The notes beneath the pieces are model-generated. The model saw nothing but the letters and a program-made list of their open reading frames with translations. It did not search any database and was not told where the DNA came from. DNA of 64,000 nt from positions 248,001 to 312,000 of the forward strand of contig NZ_BCNM01000003.1 of assembly GCF_001514495.1 (NCBI RefSeq), written 5' to 3'. Shown here one piece after another: positions 8,059 through 17,685 of this stretch. Source of the DNA: Paenibacillus pabuli NBRC 13638 (GTDB taxonomy: Bacteria > Bacillota > Bacilli > Paenibacillales > Paenibacillaceae). Each line of letters begins with the position of its first letter. Position 1 is the stretch's first letter. The position numbers were made by a program, and so were the translations under genes.

Positions 8059-10526
8059 TTACAACAGCTTCTTCTCGCTACTTATCAATAACTTCCTCCG
8101 CTCAAAATACGCATGCAACCGATACAGACAAATCTCCTTCGTCCAGCGATATAGTAGCGCCTGTTCCTCCGCATCCTCCACCTGTGCATTCAGCGAGAAC
8201 ACCCCATCCTCGAAACGAGTCATGCTGCCCTTCGCCCCACTCCACTTGGACATTGGCATATCATCAATCAACTTCTCGACTTCAGCTGCCGTCTTCTCGT
8301 TCCATTCCCAGAGCGCAAGCTTGTCCTTTTCCGAAAAGTCTTTTCGTTTCCGGTATTCCTTCTCTGTCAGATACGTATGGAAAAATCTCGCCATCTCACC
8401 CGGCGTAATCGGGTCCATCCAATGTGCTTCGCCTCGCTCCAGCATGTACAGCAGCACGATCATCTTGTAGCTTTTGTTCATGATCGTCTTCTCCACATCG
8501 CGCAGCCAAGCCTCCTGCCGGACGCACACCTCTCCCTCAGCCGGAGACAGCAGCTCTGCCCAATACAGAAACCCAATATATGAGCCAAATTCGCTCCGAT
8601 ACCCGCTTCTCTTGGAACGCCCCATCAGGTGCAGCTCCAGATAGGTTGGAATGCGCCCCAGCTCTCGCTTCACATCCAGAAAATCCTGATGCAGCTTCTC
8701 GCGGCGCGGCAGCCGTTTTCGGCTTAGCTCCTGAAGCAGGTTCACCACTTGCGTCTCCAGATGAATCCCACAGTTAGCCGGAACCTCAGGCACAGCCGAA
8801 TCTATTTCTCTCCGCTTCGTTCCTCATCTCCACGCACATCCAGCAGACTCAGCTTCACATCCGCATTCCGGTAATTCCCGATCAGGTCGATGATGACACA
8901 ATGCGATTTTCCCTCCGCCAGCCGCAGACCGCGCCCCACCTGCTGTGTAAACACCGTGAGCGACTCGGTTGGACGCACGAACAATAGCGTATCCACGCGT
9001 GGAATATCCGTACCTTCGTTGAACAGATCCACCGTCAGCACAACCTCCAGCTCACCCGCATCAAGCTGCCGAATGGCTTCCTCCCGCGACATCTCCGTTG
9101 TGCGCGAATGCAGACTTAGTACCTTCACGCCCTGACTTCGGAGATACGCAGCCAAATAATCCGCCTGCCGGATCGAAGAGCAAAAGCTAATCGTTCTCGT
9201 CTGTTTGTGCCGGACCCAGGCTGCATAGATCGTCTCTACATGCTCCTCTTGCAATTGAACGGCCATGAGCTGTTCTTCATCATACTTTGTCCCGATCCAG
9301 CGAATCTGCGAATAATCCGTATCGTCGAATACCCCGTAATATTGAAATGGAGCCAGCCAACCTCGCCGGATCGCTTCAATAAAATGCATCTGGTACGCCA
9401 CATTCCCATCACAGAGCGCATACACATCCTTGCCATCCAGTCGATCCGGGGTCGCCGTAATGCCCAGCAGGAACTTAGGCTGAAAATGCTCAATCACCGA
9501 CATATACGTCTTCGCCGCCGCATGATGGAATTCGTCCACCACAATCAGATCAAAGGCATCCACTGCAAATCCATCCCGGTGCTTTTGCATACTCAGCGTA
9601 AAGATCGAAGCATACACACAATCCGCGGTTCCATCCTTGTACTGTCCGTTATATATCCCATGTGTGCGCTCCGGCATGATCCGCTGAAAAGACTTCTTCG
9701 CCTGGAACAAAATCTCTTCCCGGTGGGCCACAAACAACACCCGCTTGAACCGCTGCGCGAAGAAGCCCGCCAGATATGTTTTACCAAGCCCGGTCGCCAT
9801 GACGACCATCGCTTTGTCGTACTGTTCCTCCATCGTGCCATGGAGCGCTTCGAGGGCATCCAACTGCGCCAAACGCGGTTGAATCGGCACCAGCGACAGC
9901 TCGGCGGTTTCTTCCTCTTTGTCCTCTGGCAGCCCTGTGCCGAATTCCGCCTCTTCCATCTCCGTGATCCGCTGGATCATCTCCGGGTTCTTCTGGTGAT
10001 ACTTTCGGTACTCTTCTTCGTACAGCGCAATCGAATCCGGATTCACTGGTAATGTCGTCTCATGGTAGAAGCTCTGCATGAACTTGTCCAATGCTGACTG
10101 AAACGTATACGGCTCCGCCTCGGCATTCATCGCCAGATTCCATTCATAACCCGTCTTCAGCGCCGTGAACGAAAAGTTCGACGAGCCGACAATCAGCAGT
10201 CCTTCCCCGTTGTCATGATCGAACAGTTAGGCTTTCGGATGAAAAGAAGTTCCCACACTTCGCCACAGTCGTGTCTCTATTCTTGGATCTACCTCACACA
10301 GCGCCCGCAGTCCTTCCGGCTGCGTGATATACAGATAATCTCCCGCGAGCATCCGTACCTCGGCTCCACGTTCTACCGCCCGTTTCAGATGCGGGGCCAG
10401 CAGCTTCACCCCAGACTGCATAATAAACGACGTCATAATATAAATCCCGGACGCATGCTGCATCCGGGTGATCAGTTCATCTGCCAGGTTGTCTGTAATG
10501 AGTTTAACGTTAAGCTTCGTCGACAT
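8059..10526 (-). pseudogene. Interrupted PLD-nuclease/DEAD-box helicase gene
   Basis: One gene in three pieces. The first piece (10526-10227) is a PLD-like nuclease start ending ...TSFHPKA, followed by an in-frame TAA at 10229-10227. The same frame then continues ...LFDHDNGEGLLIVGSSNFSF, the second half of the PLD motif, so the stop replaces a probable Tyr between HxK and GSSN. The second piece (to 8802) carries Walker A MATGLGKT, box DEFHH, TATP and helicase motif VI QQVGRGLR. It stops at 8802 in GAGAAATAG. One extra A there would join it to the 8793-8059 frame (VPEVPANCGI..., a helicase C-terminal region). It is related to the complete gene at 14346-17483. Two breaks suggest decay, but both are single-base events and consensus error is possible. 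Confidence 0.75.
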
Positions 10527-10836
10527 CGATCAGATACACCCGCTCCTGGAATCCGCCACGCGCCTCGGCTTTGTCCGCCCGCAGTTTGTCGAGCTGTGCA
10601 GCATTCGCCCCGTGTACCTCCGCCAGCGCCCGGATCACTTCCAGCATGTCGGCCAATTCTTCCAGCGCTTCCTGATCGTTCGCTGCACTCATGTATTCTT
10701 CTGACTCTTCACGCAGCTTTGTTCTTAGTTCTTGCTTATACTCCTCCGGGTCCAGAATGCGCGTCTGGCATTCCTTACCGCTGGATGTGATAATATGCGG
10801 AATCTTGTCCCGCACCAATTTGTTGTATGTAGGCAT
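10510..10836 (-). CDS. Phosphoribosyl-ATP pyrophosphohydrolase-like (MazG-superfamily) protein
   Basis: The protein starts MPTYNKLVRDKIPHII, the hallmark opening of the small MazG-related family annotated as phosphoribosyl-ATP pyrophosphohydrolase-like house-cleaning enzymes. Metal-binding acidic residues follow (LREESEEY and EALEELADMLEVIRAL, about residues 43-70), giving the ExxE...ExxD pattern of nucleotide pyrophosphatases. Length is 108 residues. AAAGGATG upstream supports this start; the open frame runs further upstream without support. Its 3' end overlaps the start of the helicase pseudogene by 17 bases, so the two formed an operon. It may hydrolyse abnormal nucleoside triphosphates. 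Confidence 0.75.
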   Translation of the reverse strand: MPTYNKLVRDKIPHIITSSGKECQTRILDPEEYKQELRTKLREESEEYMSAANDQEALEELADMLEVIRALAEVHGANAAQLDKLRADKAEARGGFQERVYLIDVDEA

Positions 10837-10934
10837 ATGGCATAACATCCTTTCTAAGTGGGAGTCTTCGATTCTCGCGCCAGAATCTCCCTTTTTGCCA
10901 TTATACCATTTGCCATGGGGAGGGATGGGTTGAT

Positions 10935-11216
10935 TTAATAGAAAATAGTCAACAAACACACCAATGGGCACGACGTCAACAATGCCGCTGTCAAACTGAT
11001 CTGTCCCGCGACTCGTCCTCCGGTAAACTCTTGCCGTGAAAAGAACATCCAGATCGAGAGGTACGCAGCGTATAGTGGGAATGAAATCATCCCTCTAAAC
11101 GTACTCGGTTCCATATACCCATTCATCATACTTTTACCGATTAGGATTAAAGTAACCAATTCCAATATAGATAATATAAAAAACGCGATAGCAATCACTC
11201 TTTTCAAAATGTACAC
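10935..11216 (-). CDS. Small integral membrane protein
   Basis: A 93-residue hydrophobic protein with three predicted membrane helices (residues 6-27, 42-60 and 70-92). The start is probably the GTG at 11216 (GTAGG just upstream); a TTG three codons inside is an alternative. It lies upstream of the MazG-like gene, in the same direction, about 100 bases apart. No family motif is visible. Confidence 0.55.
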   Translation of the reverse strand: MYILKRVIAIAFFILSILELVTLILIGKSMMNGYMEPSTFRGMISFPLYAAYLSIWMFFSRQEFTGGRVAGQISLTAALLTSCPLVCLLTIFY

Positions 11217-11351
11217 CTACTTTCCAGATGCAAAGCAAGGAGCATCCTTTGTATTCCCTGCAAGATATCCTTTATTTGGATGATGTTATCTTGTAAGCGT
11301 AACATAGATTACTCAAGCGTTTAATCCTAAGAAGCCATTTAAAAATCAATC

Positions 11352-11867
11352 TTACTCTGATGAATTATTCATTATTCGTTTGGATAACTCGTACAATATC
11401 TCTTCTGTTCGTTGAAGAAGCTTTTCGATGTTGTTCAGTTCTAGTGGCTGGTCATGTGAGTAATCCGCTGGGGATGACATATGTTGCATCGTGCCGATGA
11501 ACAAGGCAATATCCAATCCGGGTTCAGTGTCCGTATGTACGAGAGGCAAGATTTCGTTCATGGTGAGTTCCTTGGGTGGATGAACTGAATGATACTTATG
11601 GATATATAGCGCCTTGATCATAGAGGCTAGAGCCCAATCGCAGAGAATCAGGCAGACCTTGAACTGATTGTGATTGCGCATGATGGTAGCAAGTTTGATG
11701 TGATACTGAGCATGTTGGTGACAGTCCATGATTATAGTATGTAGCATGTGGTAAGCAGGAATATGTTTTAACCTAGGTTGTATGGAGATACCATGATCTT
11801 GCAAACGTGAGGTAAAATCTACTTGGTGATTACAATGTGCTTGGGCTACTGACCATTTTTTTGCCAT
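11352..11867 (-). CDS. HEPN-like domain protein
   Basis: A 171-residue mostly alpha-helical protein. The central helix pair (LILCDWALASMIKALYIHKY then HPPKELTMNEILPLV) resembles HEPN domains, which often act as RNases or nucleotidyltransferase partners in toxin-antitoxin and defence loci. I do not see a clean RxxxxH catalytic motif, so it may be a non-nuclease member. GGAGGG is 6 bases from the ATG at 11867; the ATG two codons upstream abuts it and is less likely. It stands divergent from the XRE regulator at 12009, a layout seen in defence or TA modules, but the intergenic link is only suggestive. Confidence 0.5.
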   Translation of the reverse strand: MAKKWSVAQAHCNHQVDFTSRLQDHGISIQPRLKHIPAYHMLHTIIMDCHQHAQYHIKLATIMRNHNQFKVCLILCDWALASMIKALYIHKYHSVHPPKELTMNEILPLVHTDTEPGLDIALFIGTMQHMSSPADYSHDQPLELNNIEKLLQRTEEILYELSKRIMNNSSE

Positions 11868-12008
11868 TGTCATCCCTCCAAAGAGTTAATACCAGTATTA
11901 TACAATAAATTGATACATATAGTAATCAAATAAATTATTTGTATTCTTCGTTTGGTGTTTACCTTGAGGAAACTTGTCTACACTTTTGAACATAGAGAGG
12001 TGAATACC

Positions 12009-12350
12009 ATGAACGAGGACAGAGAAGTTCTGAAGCTGGTCGGAGCCAGAATTCGCGCACTACGCAAAGAAAGAGGGTATTCACAGGAATCCCTCGGAGA
12101 AAAAGGTGGATTTCATTTTTCATACATAGGACAGATCGAACGTGGTGAAAAGAATGTTTCTTTGGTGAACTTGGCAAAGATCGCTGAATCTTTGGATGTA
12201 AATCTGATTCAATTATTTGCTTATATAGAAGAAGAGTTTGAGGTAACTGAAGATGAGAAACAAATCAAAGAAATTGTACAACTGCTAAGAGATTCTTCTC
12301 CTGATAATATTCGTGTTGCCAAAAATGTTATTAAAGGAATATTGATGTGA
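12009..12350 (+). CDS. XRE-family (SinR/Cro-type) regulator
   Basis: A 113-residue protein with an N-terminal helix-turn-helix (VGARIRALRKERGYSQESLG ... FSYIGQIERGEKNVSL, residues 8-55), the standard XRE domain, then a short acidic helical tail (residues 70-113) likely for dimerisation. GAGGTG precedes the ATG at 12009; the open frame extends upstream without an RBS. It is the only regulator in the 8-23 kb accessory block and is divergent from the HEPN-like gene, so it could control that block. A terminator follows at 12358. Confidence 0.8.
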   Translation: MNEDREVLKLVGARIRALRKERGYSQESLGEKGGFHFSYIGQIERGEKNVSLVNLAKIAESLDVNLIQLFAYIEEEFEVTEDEKQIKEIVQLLRDSSPDNIRVAKNVIKGILM

Positions 12351-12357
12351 AAACAGC

Positions 12358-12396
12358 AAACCCTATCCGTCCATTTATGGATTGATAGGGTTTCTC
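12358..12396 (+). terminator. Terminator after the XRE gene
   Basis: AAACCCTATC pairs with GATAGGGTTT around a 16-base loop, starting 8 bases after the stop codon. Confidence 0.7.
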
Positions 12397-12423
12397 TCTA
12401 CTTTGCACAGTCTATGGTGCACA

Positions 12424-12995
12424 TTATTTTGAATTTGCTCTGCTACATAAATAATTCATCAATTCTTGATCCCGACAGTAAACATAACAACCTTTCATAC
12501 CCCGAGACATCAAGATTTTATAAATATTTTTGATAAGTTTTGTTAGTTCCTCATTCTTAAATTTAAGCCCTCGTTTTCCCATTCTATCTTTGTACTCCTC
12601 ATAATCTGAATACAGTTCCATTTTATTCGAATCATATTTTAGATCATTCCCTATGATTACGCCTACATAATCAAACTCAAGACCTTGAGACGTATGAACA
12701 CATCCAATCTGATCTATACCACTTTCATCAATAGCCCAAGTGCTTGATATGGAACGAGCATTCCGTGGCATAACAAATTGATGTTTTTTCAATAGTTACA
12801 TCGGGAATTTCTCCGTTCCGATTGCCTTCCTTATCAGCAGTCCAATTCCAAGCAAATCCAGCCTACATTCTTGTCTTATACCCTTGATCGTTTTTACTTT
12901 TGACTAGATCGTACACTTCGTTTGGTGTGTCATTAACTTAAATTCAAAAGAATCTCGATCCGTTCCATCGAAATTAGCGGTAGGACGAATCTGCA
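12424..12995 (-). pseudogene. Remnant of a DUF2075 (Schlafen group 3-like) helicase
   Basis: The open part (12792-12424) reads ...ARSISSTWAIDESG, then IGCVHTSQGLEFDYVGVIIG and a C-terminal tail: helicase motifs V/VI and the end of DUF2075 DNA/RNA helicases. Upstream in other frames the same family continues: NEVYDLVKSKNDQGYKTRM, a stop, AGFAWNWTADKEGN and, further up, ANFDGTDRDSFEFKL. At least two frameshifts and a stop separate these pieces, and the N-terminal ATPase half is missing. The remnant joins directly to a fragment of a different helicase at 13008-13092, so this is a scrambled, non-functional stretch. Confidence 0.75.
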
Positions 12996-13007
12996 ATGTT
13001 TGTTGGT

Positions 13008-13092
13008 GCCGATTCAAGGCCCGGAACTTATACTGAATGTTGTACTCCTGATGCGCTTGTCCAAGCGCGTTGGCGCATTCTTTGCCCTTTGT
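13008..13092 (-). pseudogene. Vestige of a DUF3427-type helicase (motif VI region)
   Basis: On the minus strand this reads EGKECANALGQAHQEYN then KFRALNRH, matching EGKECLTVLDFIGQAHKEY ... KFRALIGA of the complete helicase (DNA at about 15433-15525). DNA identity is high in blocks (TGTACTCC-TATGCGCTTGTCC, CTTTGCCCT) with small indels. About 85 bases remain, fused to the DUF2075 remnant on one side and a secreted-protein remnant on the other. Confidence 0.7.
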
Positions 13093-13095
13093 CCT

Positions 13096-13299
13096 TGGAA
13101 TCTAGGTACGTATAACAATGTTCAGGCAAACGCAGAAAGTCATGCAACAAATACACAGAGGGGGCCGTTTAGATTTACAAGTGTATCTTATAAAAATTCA
13201 AGTGGAGTTTGGACTGTAAATGTCACAGCTCCAACCGCTGAAAGCCCTTATTCAGTCAGTAAGACCAGTAATGTAAATTTCAGAGTCTATGGGCCTTAA
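13096..13299 (+). pseudogene. C-terminal remnant of a secreted-type protein
   Basis: From about 13096 the plus strand reads LGTYNNVQANAESHATN then PFRFTSVSYKNSSGVWTVNV and ends FRVYGP, a beta-rich extracellular-style sequence. There is no start or RBS of its own: the frame runs back into the helicase vestige. It ends 30 bases before the next gene, suggesting it was once an operon partner truncated by rearrangement. Whether any of it is expressed is unknown. Confidence 0.4.
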
Positions 13300-13329
13300 A
13301 TTCAACCTTTTACAAGGAGGATAATTATA

Positions 13330-14190
13330 ATGAGAAATAAAAAGTGGTTTCTTGTCGCAGCAGCAGTTATCGTCCTGAGTGGAGCGTTTTACATGAACTC
13401 TATTTCTGCTGAAAGTCCTACCCAACTAATCCAAGATCAGCTTGTTAAAGAAGGAGTGGCTATTTCAAAAATCGTCACCCAAGAGAGGAATTTAAAATTG
13501 GAAACAAAATCAACTTCTACTTCTGGAGAAGCAACCATAGAGGATATTAAAGCCATCCGAAAAATCCGGAATGAAGTAAGAAGTGGTGTTAATGGAACCT
13601 CTCAAATCCAAAATATTGATCTCACGATCACGGGCAAAAATGGTCAAAATATATACAATGGTGTTTCTAATGACATTACCCAAATACCAGACTCCTCATT
13701 TAAAATTGTAGGTAAGCTCGATTCTGAATCAGTCCAAAACGCTATATATAGTGAACTGAAGGCAAACGGTGTAAGTGTGGAATCGACAAAAGTTATGGAT
13801 AACCAACTGGGTGGAAAGCTGGCCTCGATCGTGCTTACAACGGAAATCCCAGAGGTGAACAGTCTCGTTCCTAAAATTGAGCAATGGATCACAGCGCTTA
13901 ATGATTCTGATGGTATTGGAGTTTCTCAATATGAACTGACCGTTAATGATAAAAGTAATCATTCAACGTTGTTATATTTGACAACAGATTTAGTGTATCG
14001 TGATTTTTATTGGTGGCAGTCCCCAGCTCTTGGCGATGAAGTTTGGACAAAAACTAAACCAGAAAGCAAAGAATCAGCTGCTAGCAAAGACAAAGTTCCG
14101 GCCACAATTGAAGAAGGAATACATGCTGGACCCTCTGGAGCAGATAACAATGGAGATGAAGGGCCTCAATTTAAAAAATATAAAAACTGA
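13330..14190 (+). CDS. Exported protein of unknown function
   Basis: A 286-residue protein with an N-terminal signal peptide (residues 1-27, ending SISAES) and RBS AAGGAGG. The mature region has two similar alpha/beta units (LIQDQLVKEGVAISKIV near residue 33 and AIYSELKANGVSVESTKV near 139), which looks like an internal duplication of a small domain. The C-terminus is Lys/Glu-rich and disordered-looking and contains YWWQSPALGD. I do not recognise a family. The gene is followed by a strong terminator. Confidence 0.7.
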   Translation: MRNKKWFLVAAAVIVLSGAFYMNSISAESPTQLIQDQLVKEGVAISKIVTQERNLKLETKSTSTSGEATIEDIKAIRKIRNEVRSGVNGTSQIQNIDLTITGKNGQNIYNGVSNDITQIPDSSFKIVGKLDSESVQNAIYSELKANGVSVESTKVMDNQLGGKLASIVLTTEIPEVNSLVPKIEQWITALNDSDGIGVSQYELTVNDKSNHSTLLYLTTDLVYRDFYWWQSPALGDEVWTKTKPESKESAASKDKVPATIEEGIHAGPSGADNNGDEGPQFKKYKN

Positions 14191-14215
14191 GTTTATCTAA
14201 ACTCTCGTTTGAAAG

Positions 14216-14262
14216 ACACAACAGAATCTCCTCAAATTCAGAGAGATTCTGTTGTGTTTTTT
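14216..14262 (+). terminator. Strong rho-independent terminator
   Basis: ACACAACAGAATCTC pairs with GAGATTCTGTTGTGT (15 pairs) followed by TTTTT. Confidence 0.9.
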
Positions 14263-14345
14263 AGTATTTTAGAATCTAAATTTCATTCAGCCTTCGTTTA
14301 TAATTTTTTGGGTTAATGCTCAATGGGCACTATAATGAAAAATAG

Positions 14346-17300
14346 TCAAACAATACACTTATTCGCCACCGCCACCATCTTCGCGGGCATTTCTTCCTGC
14401 AGTCGCCACACAAAGCTCATCGGTTTATTCCCCTCATGACTCACATAATCTGCTTCACCCAGGAAGACAAATGGAGATGTATAGTTATGCTCCTCCTTAT
14501 ACTCCCGCACGAACAGCACAATCCGGTTGCCTGTCTCCCGGTGATGAATATACCGCTGCGCGGTAACCGTATGCTCTGACACCCGGCTCTGGGTCTGCCA
14601 GTGGAACAAACGCTCATTGATCGCATAGTCCTCATACAGCGTGGAGGGTGAGAAGTCTTTGTCCGATTTGTTTAACGTAATGAAGAAGATATCGGTCTGT
14701 TCATCGGCAAAATACTTCACGCCTTCACGGAAGGCGGGTGATTGCTCAGCGTTCCAGTAGCCGAAGGCGGCGAGCACTTGGTCGATGGAGTACATACAGT
14801 GGATATCCAGTGGACAAGTGTACGGGAACGAATTACTTTTATCCACAAATCGCAGATGAGCCAGATTGTATTTGAAAATATCCACAAGCTCTGCCCGGAA
14901 AGCCTCGCATGACAGAATACGCTTTACACCCTCTTCGATGCTGCTCAGCCCCAGCTTGTCCGGGGCAGCCCGATGGAAGGTGTAATAGAACATGGTGAAC
15001 ATGCGCCGTTCATCGGCGGTCCTGGGTTCTTTGCCTTTTTCAATGTAGTCGTTCAAGAACGTCAGCCAGCTTCGAGAGTTGATCGTCAGCACAGACGGCA
15101 GTCTGCGGATATATTCCTCCTGCTCGCCCTCGATGGGCGATGTTAATCCGGCTTCGGCCAACAGGCCGTGGAAATACCTTTTCCCCGTGCGTCCACCATA
15201 CAATTCAACCAGTGTCATCCCGTGATGCTCTACAAAATGAGCCAAGGTCAGCGGCAGTCCGGTATCTTGCTGGAACGTTTGCAGCTTCTGAATCAACGCT
15301 CTGCGATTACGACTCATCTGCTTCAGGTTGCGCATGATGTATTCCTTAGCTTGCTTTTCCAATTGAATGAAGGTGCCGCGTGGCAGGTTCGAAAAGCCGT
15401 TCTCAACGTAGTGCGAGATGGAATGTTTGGTAGCGCCGATCAAGGCGCGGAATTTATCCTGGAACCTGTACTCCTTATGCGCTTGTCCGATGAAGTCGAG
15501 CACGGTTAGGCACTCTTTGCCCTCCGCCATCCGTAGTCCACGGCCGAGCTGTTGCAGAAATACAGTCAGACTTTCGGTAGGACGCAGGAACAGAATGGTG
15601 TTCACCTCTGGGATATCCACGCCCTCATTATACAGATCCACTACAAAGATCATGCGCAGTGCCCCGTTTACCAGTTGTCCTTTCGCAGAATGACGTTCAT
15701 GCTCGTTCGACCCGCCATGCAAGGCCATGGATGGAATGCCAGCTTCGTTGAAGATTTTCGCCATATACAGCGCATGATCTACACCAACACAGAACCCGAG
15801 TCCCTTCACGTCCTCCAGGTCGGTCACGTATTTGTTCAGACTGTGGATGATCTGGGTGGCACGGATTTTGTTATGGGTATAGAGCTTCTCCAGTTCGTTC
15901 AAGTCATAGCCTTTACGCGACCACTTCACCTGAGATAGATCGACAGTATCGGTGACGCCAAAATATTGAAACGGGCTGAGCAGCTTCCGATCAATGGCAT
16001 CAGTCAGGCGAATCTCGGCGGCAATCGTATGATCGAAGTAGGCTGTAATGTCTTTGCCATCCATCCGTTCAGGTGTGGCAGTGAGGCCCAACAAAATCTT
16101 CGGTTCATAGTGGGACAACAGCTTCTGGTATGAAGGAGCAGCGGCATGGTGGAATTCATCCACAATGATGTAATCGTAATAGTCTGGGCTGGTGATCTCC
16201 GTCAGCTTCATGGAGTTAAGGCTCTGAATGCTAACAAACAGATGGTCCAGCGCCTCTGCTCGGTGATTCCCGACATGCAGCTCACCAAAGTTCATATCCT
16301 TCAGGATATACCGGAACGTATCCCGGCTTTGCTTCAAGATTTCTTCCCGATTTGCGTTAAAAAGCAGCTTTGCTCCCGCATGGCCTGCCTGGAACCGCTT
16401 GTAGTCGAAAGCAGAGATGACCGTTTTGCCAACACCTGTGGCGGCGACGATCAGATTGCGGGTTCGTCCATACAGCATACGCTCGGCGTCTAGCTGTTCC
16501 AGTACTTCTTTTTGATAATCGTAAGGCTGGATGTCGAGGTGAAAGTGGTTAGACTGATCTTTTTTGCGATTCAGAGCAGCCTTCAATTGTGCCTCATGGT
16601 CTTCATCTTCAGCCATATAACGCGTAAATTCACGGTCATTCCAGTAACTCTCGAAGGTTGCTTCAATCTTGCGCAGCACATCGAGTGAATCTTTCTCCGT
16701 CACCTTGAGGTTCCACTCCATGCCACTGGTCAGCGCCGGGTTGGATAGGTTGGAAGAGCCGACATAGGCTGTAGTGAATCCGGTATCGCGGTGGAAAATG
16801 TACGTTTTGGCGTGTAACCGGGTTACTTTGGTATCATAGGAAATCTGGATTTCAGTGTTGGGCAGTTTGCTAAGTTCAGTGATGGCCTTGAGGTCGGTTG
16901 CTTCCATATACGTAGTCGTGATAATTCGCAGCTTCCCGCCGCCTGCTGTAAATTGTTGAAGCTGTTCCAGCAGCAGACGAAGCCCACTGAATTTGATAAA
17001 CGAAACAAGCCAATCGATCCGATCGGATGTCACGATCTCCTTTTGCAATTCGAGTAACATACTCGGCTCGGACTTCGCGCCTGTGAATAAAGAGCTTTGG
17101 GCGATGGGAGTATCTGGACGAACGATTTTGGTATCCCGGACCGCACGAATGCTGTTCAGCTTGGAATACACATGGGTCAATACTTCCCCCTGCTCATCCA
17201 GCTGCAATTCGTTGTATTCTTCTTCCCCAAGCGTACCTTTCAGGGTAGCAATAATCTCATTACACGTTTGGATTTGCGCCAACACAGCTGTCTTATCCTC

Positions 17301-17483
17301 CGTTTGTTCCCGTACAATCTTAAGCGCTCGCCGGGTCACCGCCGCCAAATACGTGGACAGCAGCTTACGCGCTTCCTCTGCATCCAACTTCTCGGTTCCA
17401 ATGTTATACACATCCGGGTCCAGCGCCGAAATCTCCTGTCTGGTGATGGTGTTGATAAGCTGTTCATATATGCCTTGTTTCAT
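14346..17483 (-). CDS. PLD-nuclease / SF2 helicase with DUF3427 C-terminus
   Basis: A 1045-residue multidomain protein. Residues 140-290 form a PLD-like nuclease unit with LHAK (His224, Lys226) and GSSN (242-245). Residues 315-660 are a superfamily 2 helicase: Walker A AATGVGKT (347-354), box DEFHH (442-446), TATP (468-471), and motif VI QQLGRGLR. About 370 further residues match the DUF3427 pattern. The start is the ATG at 17483 with GAGGT upstream; the frame extends 48 codons further without support. Proteins of this type are found in restriction-like and defence contexts and may cut and unwind foreign DNA. That role is inference. Fragments of the same gene family are scattered at 8059-10526, 13008, 19356 and 22724. 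Confidence 0.85.
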   Translation of the reverse strand: MKQGIYEQLINTITRQEISALDPDVYNIGTEKLDAEEARKLLSTYLAAVTRRALKIVREQTEDKTAVLAQIQTCNEIIATLKGTLGEEEYNELQLDEQGEVLTHVYSKLNSIRAVRDTKIVRPDTPIAQSSLFTGAKSEPSMLLELQKEIVTSDRIDWLVSFIKFSGLRLLLEQLQQFTAGGGKLRIITTTYMEATDLKAITELSKLPNTEIQISYDTKVTRLHAKTYIFHRDTGFTTAYVGSSNLSNPALTSGMEWNLKVTEKDSLDVLRKIEATFESYWNDREFTRYMAEDEDHEAQLKAALNRKKDQSNHFHLDIQPYDYQKEVLEQLDAERMLYGRTRNLIVAATGVGKTVISAFDYKRFQAGHAGAKLLFNANREEILKQSRDTFRYILKDMNFGELHVGNHRAEALDHLFVSIQSLNSMKLTEITSPDYYDYIIVDEFHHAAAPSYQKLLSHYEPKILLGLTATPERMDGKDITAYFDHTIAAEIRLTDAIDRKLLSPFQYFGVTDTVDLSQVKWSRKGYDLNELEKLYTHNKIRATQIIHSLNKYVTDLEDVKGLGFCVGVDHALYMAKIFNEAGIPSMALHGGSNEHERHSAKGQLVNGALRMIFVVDLYNEGVDIPEVNTILFLRPTESLTVFLQQLGRGLRMAEGKECLTVLDFIGQAHKEYRFQDKFRALIGATKHSISHYVENGFSNLPRGTFIQLEKQAKEYIMRNLKQMSRNRRALIQKLQTFQQDTGLPLTLAHFVEHHGMTLVELYGGRTGKRYFHGLLAEAGLTSPIEGEQEEYIRRLPSVLTINSRSWLTFLNDYIEKGKEPRTADERRMFTMFYYTFHRAAPDKLGLSSIEEGVKRILSCEAFRAELVDIFKYNLAHLRFVDKSNSFPYTCPLDIHCMYSIDQVLAAFGYWNAEQSPAFREGVKYFADEQTDIFFITLNKSDKDFSPSTLYEDYAINERLFHWQTQSRVSEHTVTAQRYIHHRETGNRIVLFVREYKEEHNYTSPFVFLGEADYVSHEGNKPMSFVWRLQEEMPAKMVAVANKCIV

Positions 17484-17566
17484 GAATATACCTCGTGTGG
17501 GTGTAGGATGGTTGTGGATATGTAAGTGGTACAAATACTTGGTGAAACTACTGGCATAGCAAAAAA
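17375..17566. repeat. Direct repeat, copy 1 (5' end of the DUF3427 helicase gene)
   Basis: About 190 bases covering the first 36 codons, RBS and upstream leader of the helicase are repeated at 19365-19560 in the same orientation with only scattered differences. The two copies bracket the genes at 17686-19323. Confidence 0.85.
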
Positions 17567-17624
17567 TAACTTCTTCTATTATTATCGTCCAGCATGGGGA
17601 AAATTTCATTAGTTGTTTTGATAC

Positions 17625-17665
17625 CAAAAAAGGAGTTCTCCCTATGACAGGAGCGCCCCTTTTTG
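17625..17665 (-). terminator. Terminator after the 17686-18285 gene
   Basis: On the minus strand AAAAAGG...GCTCC pairs with GGGAG...CCTTTTTT (imperfect inner stem), ending in a T-run, 21 bases after the stop. Confidence 0.6.
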
Positions 17666-17685
17666 AATATGCATCGTATTATGCC

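Noticed and set aside
9207..10052. A 281-codon plus-strand frame across the helicase pseudogene
   Set aside because: It lies antisense to clear helicase motifs, is rich in Arg/His as expected of an antisense shadow, and lacks an RBS.
13000..13095. Plus-strand frame start at 13000 as a real N-terminus
   Set aside because: This DNA is the antisense of a helicase vestige; only the part after about 13096 resembles a protein tail.
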